Below, one piece after another: positions 16,763-24,035 of a stretch of DNA of 64,000 nucleotides; within the stretch, counting starts at the first letter, position 1; every line of letters starts with the position of its first letter. The stretch covers positions 1 through 64,000 of the forward strand of contig CAZBSD010000004.1 in assembly GCA_964494735.1 (NCBI GenBank), written 5' to 3'. The stretch is from PHAA01 sp964494735. GTDB taxonomy: Bacteria; Bacillota; Syntrophomonadia; Syntrophomonadales; Syntrophomonadaceae. The notes beneath the pieces are model-generated. The model searched no databases. It was not told where the DNA came from and worked only from the letters and a program-made list of their open reading frames with translations. The position numbers and the translations under genes are program-made.

Positions 16763-18469
16763 TTAGAAATACTTGAGTATCCCGCGGCTGATATCCCGAA
16801 AAATGGGGGCGCAGTTCTGGGCTCCGGAGCTGCCTTCTTCCACCATGACCACTATCGCCCAGCGTGGTTCCTGGGCCGGCAGGTAACCAGCAAACCAGGT
16901 GTTCAGCGCCTCCTTATCATCGTACAATGTCCGGCCTGTCTGGCTGGTGGCAGTTTTGCCTGCCACCTGGACTTCGGGAATAGCCGCGGTACGTCCGGTG
17001 CCTTCCTCCACCACCTTTTCCAGCAGTTCTTGAACCTTTACGGCTGTATCCGGTCTGATTACCTGCTCCGGTTGGCCGCTGGCCATAAACACCTGTTTAC
17101 CGTCGCGGTCAATAGTATATTTAACCAGCGATGGTACAGTCCATACCCCGTCATCGGCAATAGTAGCCAGCAGTGAAGCAATTTGCACAGGGGTTACCAT
17201 TACCCCTTGCTGCCCCAGCGACGCATTGCCCATTGCCGCTGCGCCTCCGTCGACCCTAACATAGGAGCCCATGTCCCCTTGGCCCCAACCGATTACGGTT
17301 TCGTCGGTGAGATGCATCTTATCCACATAGTAGAGCAGACGGGTTCGGCCCAGGCGCAAACCCAACTCGATGAATGACGGGTTGCAGGATTTGGCAAAAG
17401 CTTCATCAAAACGGAGTTGCCCGTGACCTTCCTCCTTAAGACATGATATCGATACCTGCTGGTTAAAAACGTACTTGCCGGTACAGTTGAAATGGGACTC
17501 GAAATCCACCAATCCTTCTTCCAGGGCTGCGGCCGTAAGCAAGATTTTAAATACCGATCCTGGGTAATAACTGCTGACAGCTCGATTGGTCAGGGGACTG
17601 CGGCCGTCGAAGCTGATTGCTCCCTCGATCCGATGGGGGTCGAAGGTGGGGCGGCTGACCATCGCCAATATCTCTTTGCTATGTATATCCATTACCACAG
17701 CTGCACCTTTTTCCGCTCGGTGGTCCATGGCTTTCTCAACCACTTCCTGAACACGTTTGTCTATAGTGAGAACTACTGTAGCCTGGTTAGACTGATCCGG
17801 TTGAATCTTTCCCACCAGCCCCGGAATGGGACGGCCGATCGCATCTACCACCGTAACCAGTTCCGGTGCGCGGTTATCTTCCCGCAGGATAAGATCGTAG
17901 GTCTTTTCTATCCCCGCCTGCCCTGCTCCATTTGAACTCTGGTCGGTATAGCCGAGGAGATGGGCGCAAAACCCATCATCCCCATAACGCCGGGTATAGG
18001 GGGCCATAACCAATCCTGTCAAACCAGCCGATTCGAGGCGGGCGACTTCGGAGGATGTTAAATTGGGTTTGATCATAATAAAGCTGGAGGCAACCGGGTT
18101 GGCTTGAATAGCTGCTTTAATCTGCTCCGGGCTCATGTCATCGATCAGTTGGGCGATAGTTTCACTAAGGGATTGGACCTCATCTCCATCTCTACGCATC
18201 CTGGATAAAGAATCACGATTAACTCCGCCAACCACAGGAGACAGAAAAAGAGCGGTTGAGGTTCGGGTATTGGTCAGGGGTAATAGATTGCGATCCAAGA
18301 TATCACCGCGGATCTGTTCACTAAGTTGCACGCTCTGGCTGCGCATGGCGACAGCTTTGGCTCTTATCTCCGCGCCCTTTATGGCTTGAAAATAAAATAT
18401 CCTGCCCAATAAGGCTATCGACAAAGTCAAAATAAGCCCCATCAACAGGAATAATCTGCGATAATTCAA
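16763..18469 (-). CDS. Penicillin-binding protein, transpeptidase (PbpI/SpoVD/FtsI class)
   Basis: 568 residues: an N-terminal membrane anchor (LFLLMGLILTLSIALLGRIF), a PBP dimerisation domain and a transpeptidase domain. The latter has SxxK at GSVFK, SxN at SCNPSF and the third motif AGKTATSQ. The last normally reads KTG, so the Gly-to-Ala change is notable. The TTG start is preceded by GGGGGTTGGGAT. In Bacillus the yrrR (pbpI) gene ends the same alaS-mltG-U32 block, which supports a sporulation or septal peptidoglycan role. There is no PASTA domain, unlike PBP2X. It crosslinks peptidoglycan outside the membrane. Confidence 0.88.
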   Translation of the reverse strand: MNYRRLFLLMGLILTLSIALLGRIFYFQAIKGAEIRAKAVAMRSQSVQLSEQIRGDILDRNLLPLTNTRTSTALFLSPVVGGVNRDSLSRMRRDGDEVQSLSETIAQLIDDMSPEQIKAAIQANPVASSFIMIKPNLTSSEVARLESAGLTGLVMAPYTRRYGDDGFCAHLLGYTDQSSNGAGQAGIEKTYDLILREDNRAPELVTVVDAIGRPIPGLVGKIQPDQSNQATVVLTIDKRVQEVVEKAMDHRAEKGAAVVMDIHSKEILAMVSRPTFDPHRIEGAISFDGRSPLTNRAVSSYYPGSVFKILLTAAALEEGLVDFESHFNCTGKYVFNQQVSISCLKEEGHGQLRFDEAFAKSCNPSFIELGLRLGRTRLLYYVDKMHLTDETVIGWGQGDMGSYVRVDGGAAAMGNASLGQQGVMVTPVQIASLLATIADDGVWTVPSLVKYTIDRDGKQVFMASGQPEQVIRPDTAVKVQELLEKVVEEGTGRTAAIPEVQVAGKTATSQTGRTLYDDKEALNTWFAGYLPAQEPRWAIVVMVEEGSSGAQNCAPIFRDISRGILKYF

Positions 18470-18525
18470 ATCCCAACCCCCGCGGCTTTTAAAATATCTT
18501 GCTTCGCGGCAGGTTATATTATACT

Positions 18526-18732
18526 TTAGCCGGCCAATATCTCCAGCGGGAAAGGCAAATTGTGCAATATCTCCAGCATCTCATCGTATGTATCCCAGGT
18601 CACTCGGATAATCACCCGGCCCGCCGACTGGTCTATAGTCGAGACAATGCCCAAGTTATCATAGGCTTCCACCAGTTTGGTCAGCATATCGATCTTCTCC
18701 GGCGCCACCCGGGCGTAGATCTCATCCTTCAT
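18526..18732 (-). CDS. DUF4911 family small protein
   Basis: 68 residues, with alternating beta and helix (DEIYARVAPEKIDMLTKLVEAYDNLG, then a strand RVIIRVTW). It matches the short DUF4911 proteins found in Clostridia between U32 peptidases and cell-wall genes. No catalytic motif is evident. The ATG overlaps the end of the U32 peptidase gene by 11 bases with GGGAG upstream, so translation is coupled. Function unknown; the fold looks ACT- or ferredoxin-like, a weak inference. Confidence 0.75.
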   Translation of the reverse strand: MKDEIYARVAPEKIDMLTKLVEAYDNLGIVSTIDQSAGRVIIRVTWDTYDEMLEILHNLPFPLEILAG

Positions 18733-19990
18733 GAGATACTCCCGCTCGCCTCAATATGCTGTATTCGGGTAAGGCGCGATCATAGGCAAAAAACACCTTC
18801 TGGAGCGGATGACGGGCCCGGTCGAGCCACTGTCCCTCCTGATCGAACAACGCCGACACACTTATATCGATAATATCGCCGCCGGGTAAGAGTATCTGCA
18901 GGGGATCCCCGGGCCCAAAATTGGCCCGTTGCTGGATTTCCACCCAGCCCCGGTGGTAGTCATAGCCCTGCACCAATCCGCAGAAATCGGCCCTGCCACT
19001 GACCTTGGTTTTATCCAAGTCCATCATCGACGGTGAATCCCCCTGTATAAAACCATCCGTAAAAGGCCGGGTCGCTACCGTATGGAGTTCGGTCATCCAA
19101 GATGCGATCTCATCTTCTGAAAATGGTCGACTGGTGGTTAGGCAACGGTCGATAGCCTGGCGATAGACCCGGGCTACGGTGGCTACATAAAGCGGGCTTT
19201 TCATCCGTCCTTCCACTTTGAAAGCCTCGATACCGGCTTCTATCAATACCGGCAGATGCGGCAACAGACAGAGATCACGGGAATTGAAGATATAGCTGCC
19301 CCGCTCATCCTCCTCAACCGGGTAGTATTGTCCGGGACGCTTCTGCTCGACCACCTGGTAAGAATAGCGGCAGGGATGGGCACATTCGCCGCTGTTGGCA
19401 CTCCGGCCGGTCATATAATGGGAGAGAAGGCAACGCCCTGAATAGGAAACGCACATCGCTCCATGCGCGAACACCTCCACCTCAATGTCCGCCTTTCGTT
19501 TAATATCGATTATCTCATTTAGGCTGAGTTCACGAGCCAGGACGATTCGCTTTGCCCCCAGATCTCGATAGAAGGCGGCCGCTTCATAGTTGCTGACATT
19601 GGCCTGGGTGCTGATGGTAATGGGGAGTTCGGGGGCATAGAGCTTTGTCATCCTCAGAATGCCCGGATCCGCAACTATCAGCCCGTCTATTTCCAGGCTG
19701 GCCAGCGCTTCCAGAAAGGCAGGGAGCGACTTGATATCCCGGTTATGGGCCAGGATATTGACGGTAATATACAACCTCTTCCCTTGCCGATGGGCCAGTT
19801 GCGCTCCGGTGCCGATATCATCCAGGCTAAGGTTACCCGCATAGGCGCGGAGACTAAAATCCCTGCCGCCGGCATACACCGAGTCTGTCCCGAATAATAG
19901 AGCGGTCTTCAGCTTGTCCAGGTCACCTGCCGGCATCACCAGTTCGGGTTTACGGATCACAGCCTCATCGCTGCCATGTTTACAATCCAT
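18722..19990 (-). CDS. Peptidase U32 family protein (YrrO/TrhP-like)
   Basis: About 422 residues with the U32 start KPELVMPAGDLDKLKTAL, GTDSVYAGG and the family signature region EVFAHGAMCVSYSGRC, then CAHPCRYSY. These cysteines bind an Fe-S cluster in relatives. Family members include collagenase-like proteins and TrhP/RlhA, which hydroxylate RNA using prephenate-derived chemistry; the C-terminal SLYVATVARVYRQAID-like region fits. The ATG at 19990 overlaps the mltG stop by 11 bases and is preferred over upstream codons lying deep in mltG. It is co-transcribed with mltG as in other Firmicutes. Confidence 0.88.
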   Translation of the reverse strand: MDCKHGSDEAVIRKPELVMPAGDLDKLKTALLFGTDSVYAGGRDFSLRAYAGNLSLDDIGTGAQLAHRQGKRLYITVNILAHNRDIKSLPAFLEALASLEIDGLIVADPGILRMTKLYAPELPITISTQANVSNYEAAAFYRDLGAKRIVLARELSLNEIIDIKRKADIEVEVFAHGAMCVSYSGRCLLSHYMTGRSANSGECAHPCRYSYQVVEQKRPGQYYPVEEDERGSYIFNSRDLCLLPHLPVLIEAGIEAFKVEGRMKSPLYVATVARVYRQAIDRCLTTSRPFSEDEIASWMTELHTVATRPFTDGFIQGDSPSMMDLDKTKVSGRADFCGLVQGYDYHRGWVEIQQRANFGPGDPLQILLPGGDIIDISVSALFDQEGQWLDRARHPLQKVFFAYDRALPEYSILRRAGVSHEG

Positions 19991-21008
19991 ATTTGGCCTT
20001 GGCCGCCAGGTGTTCGGCATAAGTAGTGGAAAAATGGTGACTGCCGTCACCTTTGGCCACATAATAAAAATAATTATTGGCTTCCGGTGTCAGCGCAGCA
20101 ACGATGGATGGTCCGCCAGGGGAGGCGATGGGACCGGCCGGCAAGCCGGCATATTTATAGGTATTGTAAGGCGAGTTAATTTCCAGGTCTTTGTAAGTCA
20201 ACCTCTCTCGATGTTCTCCCAAGCTGTAAATAATTGTGGCATCGATCTGGAGCGGCATACCGGCTTGGAGGCGATTATATATCACGCCGGCAATCCTTTC
20301 CCTTTCCTCGGCCACCCGAGCCTCTCTTTCTATCAGTGATGCCACGATCACTACCTCACGTACGCTTAGTTTCTTAATCTCTGCCTGCGCTGCAAATTGT
20401 TCATCCCACCGTGACCGGAAGTGATCCAACATCATCGCCAGTATATCTTGGGCGCTGCTGGCCTCGTCGATGGAGTAAGTATCCGGGTACAAATAGCCTT
20501 CCAGTCGTTTCTCCGGCGTTGATGTAAGCGGGGGTAGAAAGTCATAGTCGCCAGTAGCAGCCAAAGCTGCTGCCCATTGCTGCGGGGTACAAATCTTTTC
20601 CTTCACCAACAGATCACCAATCTGTTTGACCGTGTAGCCCTCCGGGACAGTCAGGGTCCTGCTCTTGACACTTCCCGAGGCGATCTTCACCGCCAATTGA
20701 GGCACTGACATGCTGCGGCTTAGTTCATAGAGCCCGGCTTTGAGTTGCTTGTCCAATCCCTGTTGACGGCAATAAAACAAGAACACTTCTTGATTACGGA
20801 TCAGTCCATTTTGCGACAACAGAGCAGCGACATCGCCAGCAGTACTATTCTCTGGCAGGCGCACATCAATTGTGGTGACATCGGTACGGTCGACCGGTTG
20901 GAGCTGCAGATTAAGGAGTTGCCAGCCTGAAACCGCCAAGGCCAATACCAGGACCAATAACAAAACAAATATTCTGGGTCGGGACGTTTTCATTTCGGTC
21001 TCAATCAT
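19980..21008 (-). CDS. mltG: Endolytic murein transglycosylase MltG
   Basis: About 342 residues with one N-terminal membrane helix (FVLLLVLVLALAVSGWQLL), then a LysM-like subdomain and the YceG domain. Signatures present are LEGYLYPDTY, the catalytic-glutamate region VIVASLIEREA and SPYNTYKYAGLPAGPIASPG. It cuts nascent glycan strands at the outer face of the membrane. The ATG at 21008 lies after AAAGGTG; codons upstream lack a ribosome binding site. Its place in the alaS-ireB-ruvX-mltG order is that of Bacillus yrrL. Confidence 0.93.
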   Translation of the reverse strand: MIETEMKTSRPRIFVLLLVLVLALAVSGWQLLNLQLQPVDRTDVTTIDVRLPENSTAGDVAALLSQNGLIRNQEVFLFYCRQQGLDKQLKAGLYELSRSMSVPQLAVKIASGSVKSRTLTVPEGYTVKQIGDLLVKEKICTPQQWAAALAATGDYDFLPPLTSTPEKRLEGYLYPDTYSIDEASSAQDILAMMLDHFRSRWDEQFAAQAEIKKLSVREVVIVASLIEREARVAEERERIAGVIYNRLQAGMPLQIDATIIYSLGEHRERLTYKDLEINSPYNTYKYAGLPAGPIASPGGPSIVAALTPEANNYFYYVAKGDGSHHFSTTYAEHLAAKAKYGL

Positions 21009-21079
21009 CTCTACACACCTTTGCAATAAGCCGCCCGGTGGTTCAGTCGAGCTCAGACCCGCCCTGCCGGATTATCATT

Positions 21080-22588
21080 CTATGGCTGGATAGTGGGTCG
21101 ATTTAACGGCGTCTCATCTCTTTCATTTTCACCGCGGGGTTTGTCGGGGGAAAATCGCGGCGGCTTGGCTGGCCTGGTGTTTTCGTCGCTATCCGCCTCA
21201 CCCGGCTGCAGGGGGGATACCGGTATGACTGCCGGGCCTTTCAATATCAGTCGGTTTAGAGGTCTATAGGTGTCGGTGTCCAGTTGCTCGGTGCGCACAA
21301 TCTTGCCGTTTTTATCGTAGAAGGTACGGAAGGACCTTGCCACGTATCCCAACTGCCCTTTATTGTTTACTACCTCCTGACCTGGAGCCAGGGTCTCATC
21401 CAGCTCAGTGACGGTTGAAAAGTCCAATGTCTTGTCGATGATACTTGATATTTCTATATGTTGTTTATACTCGGTATTTCCGTATATATTCACCAACAGC
21501 TTGCCACCCGAGGTCATAACCCGGATATAGATGGGGCGATCGGTGTTGTTCTTGAACCTATAATCCTGCAAACCATAGTTCACGGTGGCGTCGCGTCCGA
21601 CCTGGACATAGGCCACCGCCAGATTATGGTTGTGGCGTTCCACGATCTCAAGTCCCGCCAATAGAGAGGCGTTGTATAAGGTGGATGATACCTGGCAGAT
21701 CCCGCCGCCCAGCCCCGGTTCGAATTTGTTGCCAACTATGACCATGGCGTCCAGGTACCCTTTCTCCATGGTGCGCTGTCCCACTGTCTCGTTAAATGAG
21801 AATACCGCGCCGGGCTCCAGGACCTTCTTGTTGATGCTGGCTGCAGCCTTGCGCAGATTATGACTGCGGTTTATCTCGCCGGTGTTGAAGTAGGTGGAGA
21901 AACTGCCCAACTCGCCCATGTTCTGGAGAATGTCAGCGGATACCCGTGGTTGGACGGACGCAATGATTACCGGTAAACGCAACGGTTCGACCTTATTAAT
22001 GGTCTGCGGCAGTCCGCTGAAAATCTGCTCGATGTCTACTTTGTATCCGGCGATGCCGGGTACAACCACCAATCCGTTCAGGTCATCCACATCCAGGCTG
22101 GCATCCTGGGGCGCCTTACCCCATTTGGACTCCCATTCCGCGGCCAGGCTGGCTTTCTTGTCAGCATTTATCTCGACTGGAACCGGATATGATATGTTTT
22201 TACCGCTGGCCAGGTTGGCTGCTTTGGCTTGCCAGCTTCGACTATTCTCTTGCTCCCAGATCCGATCCACTATTTCAAGCGCGCTGGCTGGCTCACAAAG
22301 GTCGCCCATTTTGCTTTCCAGGCTGTAATCGTCTTTATAGAAAGTCACTTTGGCCGCATAAAATTCTTCTAAAGACTTGCCCAGCGCAGCCACTGCCTGC
22401 TCCTTACTGTAGTCCTCTACCAGTACCCCGCCGATCTCCACCCCGGCTGCAAATGTTTTGCTGCTGGAAAACCAATAGTACATCCCCAAACAAGTGAATC
22501 CAATTACCACTACCACAGCCACAAAGCCCTGGACCAATCGCGACGGAAGTTTTCTCTCTCCCCTGGCCTGTTCTTGTTCCTGTTCCAA
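21080..22588 (-). CDS. VanW family protein with peptidoglycan-binding and G5-like domains
   Basis: 502 residues: a short cytoplasmic tail, one membrane helix (GFVAVVVVIGFTCLGMYYWF), a PG_binding_4-type domain (to about residue 220) and the VanW domain. The VanW domain has GAVFSFNETVGQRT, GGGICQVSSTLYNASLLAGLEIVERHNH. A G5-like beta domain and a Pro-rich, charged C-terminal tail follow. The protein would be anchored outside the membrane and bind the wall; the chemistry of VanW is unknown. The TTG start follows GGGATGGGAT. A TATAAT on the minus strand (plus 22633-22638) 45 bases upstream suggests its own promoter. Confidence 0.88.
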   Translation of the reverse strand: MEQEQEQARGERKLPSRLVQGFVAVVVVIGFTCLGMYYWFSSSKTFAAGVEIGGVLVEDYSKEQAVAALGKSLEEFYAAKVTFYKDDYSLESKMGDLCEPASALEIVDRIWEQENSRSWQAKAANLASGKNISYPVPVEINADKKASLAAEWESKWGKAPQDASLDVDDLNGLVVVPGIAGYKVDIEQIFSGLPQTINKVEPLRLPVIIASVQPRVSADILQNMGELGSFSTYFNTGEINRSHNLRKAAASINKKVLEPGAVFSFNETVGQRTMEKGYLDAMVIVGNKFEPGLGGGICQVSSTLYNASLLAGLEIVERHNHNLAVAYVQVGRDATVNYGLQDYRFKNNTDRPIYIRVMTSGGKLLVNIYGNTEYKQHIEISSIIDKTLDFSTVTELDETLAPGQEVVNNKGQLGYVARSFRTFYDKNGKIVRTEQLDTDTYRPLNRLILKGPAVIPVSPLQPGEADSDENTRPAKPPRFSPDKPRGENERDETPLNRPTIQP

Positions 22589-22817
22589 ATCCCATCCCTC
22601 ACTAATGCTTGCAAAATCTTTTCCCTAATTATATTATAGCTGGCGGGTTATATGAAGATTAACGATATCGGCCAAAACATGGCAAATACGGAATTATGCA
22701 TATTTGAAAAGCCCATTCAATCAGCATATCAATCGATACACATCAATCATGGGCCGACGATCCCTGTCTTATTAAGTTACGGTCCGAACCAGAGGTAAAT
22801 CTACCTATGAGCAAGGA

Positions 22818-23126
22818 CTAGACGTCCTCATCACTATCGGCTAGCTCCTGCCAGGCATCCGCTACCTTTTCCCATTCCTCGTCATCTTCTATATCTCCCA
22901 GGTATTCGTTGCCTTCCTCATCGTAGACCACCTTGAGAATGACCACCTCAACCTCTTCGTCTTCGTCCTCGCTCGGTTCCTCTTCACTGTATGGAATTAA
23001 AACCCGGTAATTCTGGTCCTCGACTTCCAATTCCGCCAAGAGCTCAAATTCATGCTCTTCGCCATCCTCATCAACTAAAACAAGTATAGGAAATTCCTCA
23101 TCGTCAAAGATTTCTTCATTATCCAT
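22818..23126 (-). CDS. DUF1292 family acidic protein (YrzB-like)
   Basis: 102 residues, extremely acidic (runs of Glu/Asp, as in EEEPSEDEDEEVEV), with the DUF1292 strand pattern PILVLVDEDGEEHEFELLAEL and DEEGNEYLGDIEDDEEWEKV. The ATG has AGGAGG eight bases upstream. In Bacillus yrzB lies between ruvX and mltG, and the same order is kept here with vanW inserted between. Its role is unknown; the family sits next to IreB and RuvX across Firmicutes. Confidence 0.88.
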   Translation of the reverse strand: MDNEEIFDDEEFPILVLVDEDGEEHEFELLAELEVEDQNYRVLIPYSEEEPSEDEDEEVEVVILKVVYDEEGNEYLGDIEDDEEWEKVADAWQELADSDEDV

Positions 23127-23185
23127 TTATTAACCTCCTAACTAAACTATCGTAATTCTAATCTTAGCGGCCATCCTTTGTCAAA

Positions 23186-23602
23186 CTACTTGTTGGCTTG
23201 CCGGTCCAGATACCCCTGCAATATGTTGACCGCCGCCAGCTTATCAATCACTTGTTTACGCTTGCGGCGGCTCACATTGGCTTCCACCAGCACCTTCTGC
23301 GCAGCTACCGTGGTCAAGCGTTCATCCCAATACTCAATCGGCAGGCCGATATTGTCCTGCAGCAACTGCCCAAATTCCATAATTTCTTGGCCTTTAGGAC
23401 CTATGGTACCGTTCATGTTGCGGGGAAATCCAAGTACTACGGTACCGATTTGGTTATCTGCACAGAGCCCGGCCAGCAACTTCAGGTCCTGCTGCAGGTT
23501 TCCCCGCACCAGCACCGAATGCCCCTGAGCGGTCCATCCCAGTTGATCACTGATGGCGATACCTATTCTTTTTTCACCCACATCTAACCCCATTATTCTC
23601 AT
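23186..23602 (-). CDS. ruvX: Putative pre-16S rRNA nuclease / Holliday junction resolvase-like RuvX (YqgF)
   Basis: 138 residues with the YqgF start MRIMGLDVGEKRIGIAISD (first catalytic Asp), VVLGFPRNMNGTIGPK, EYWDERLTT (catalytic Glu) and a C-terminal DKLAAVNILQGYLD. It has the RNase H fold; in Escherichia coli it matures the 16S rRNA 5' end. The ATG at 23602 gives the usual N terminus; a TTG nine bases upstream is less likely. A terminator between ireB and this gene suggests it has its own promoter in the roughly 75 bases upstream. Confidence 0.93.
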   Translation of the reverse strand: MRIMGLDVGEKRIGIAISDQLGWTAQGHSVLVRGNLQQDLKLLAGLCADNQIGTVVLGFPRNMNGTIGPKGQEIMEFGQLLQDNIGLPIEYWDERLTTVAAQKVLVEANVSRRKRKQVIDKLAAVNILQGYLDRQANK

Positions 23603-23677
23603 AAAGTCCAATCCCTATACAGAATCTCCCAGTGAACGGTTGCCTAGTTATGAACATCACCAAACCCGGGATTCCTT

Positions 23678-23711
23678 CCAAAATAAAGCCCCCGGGCGAG
23701 TGTTCGGGGGC
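23678..23711 (-). terminator. Terminator after ireB
   Basis: On the minus strand GCCCCCG and CGGGGGC form a perfect 7-bp stem around a 10-base loop, followed by TTTATTTT. It sits 10 bases past the ireB stop and ends the alaS-ireB unit. Confidence 0.9.
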
Positions 23712-23721
23712 GTCAGGCGGT

Positions 23722-23976
23722 TTACTCCAGATATTTCTTAAGCAGTACCTCCATTATCTCATCGCGGTCTATCTTGCATATCAGGTTACGGGCTTGCTTG
23801 TGGCTGGTTATATAGGCCGGTTCACCTGATATCATATAACCCACCAATTGATTTAAAGGATTATACCCCTTTTCCTGAAGGGCCGCATATACAGTTTTGA
23901 GAATACTGTAGACTTGATCGGGATCTTCTTTCTCCCATTTGAAGCTGACCGTCCGGTCGCCATGATCCTGTGACAT
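23722..23976 (-). CDS. ireB: IreB family regulatory phosphoprotein (UPF0297)
   Basis: 84 residues: VSFKWEKEDPDQVYSILKTVYAAL, GYNPLNQLVGYMISGEPAYITSH and ARNLICKIDRDEIMEVLLKKYL are the family hallmarks. IreB is a small dimer phosphorylated by the Ser/Thr kinase IreK in Enterococcus and linked to cell-wall stress control. The ATG at 23976 is chosen because GGGAGGTG lies just upstream; a GTG nine bases before is part of that site. It follows alaS by about 60 bases, as in most Firmicutes. Confidence 0.93.
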   Translation of the reverse strand: MSQDHGDRTVSFKWEKEDPDQVYSILKTVYAALQEKGYNPLNQLVGYMISGEPAYITSHKQARNLICKIDRDEIMEVLLKKYLE

Positions 23977-24035
23977 ACTGGCCACCTCCCTTTCAACCCT
24001 ATAATTCTATTTTGTTGTGCTTATCTCCTGCCCAA

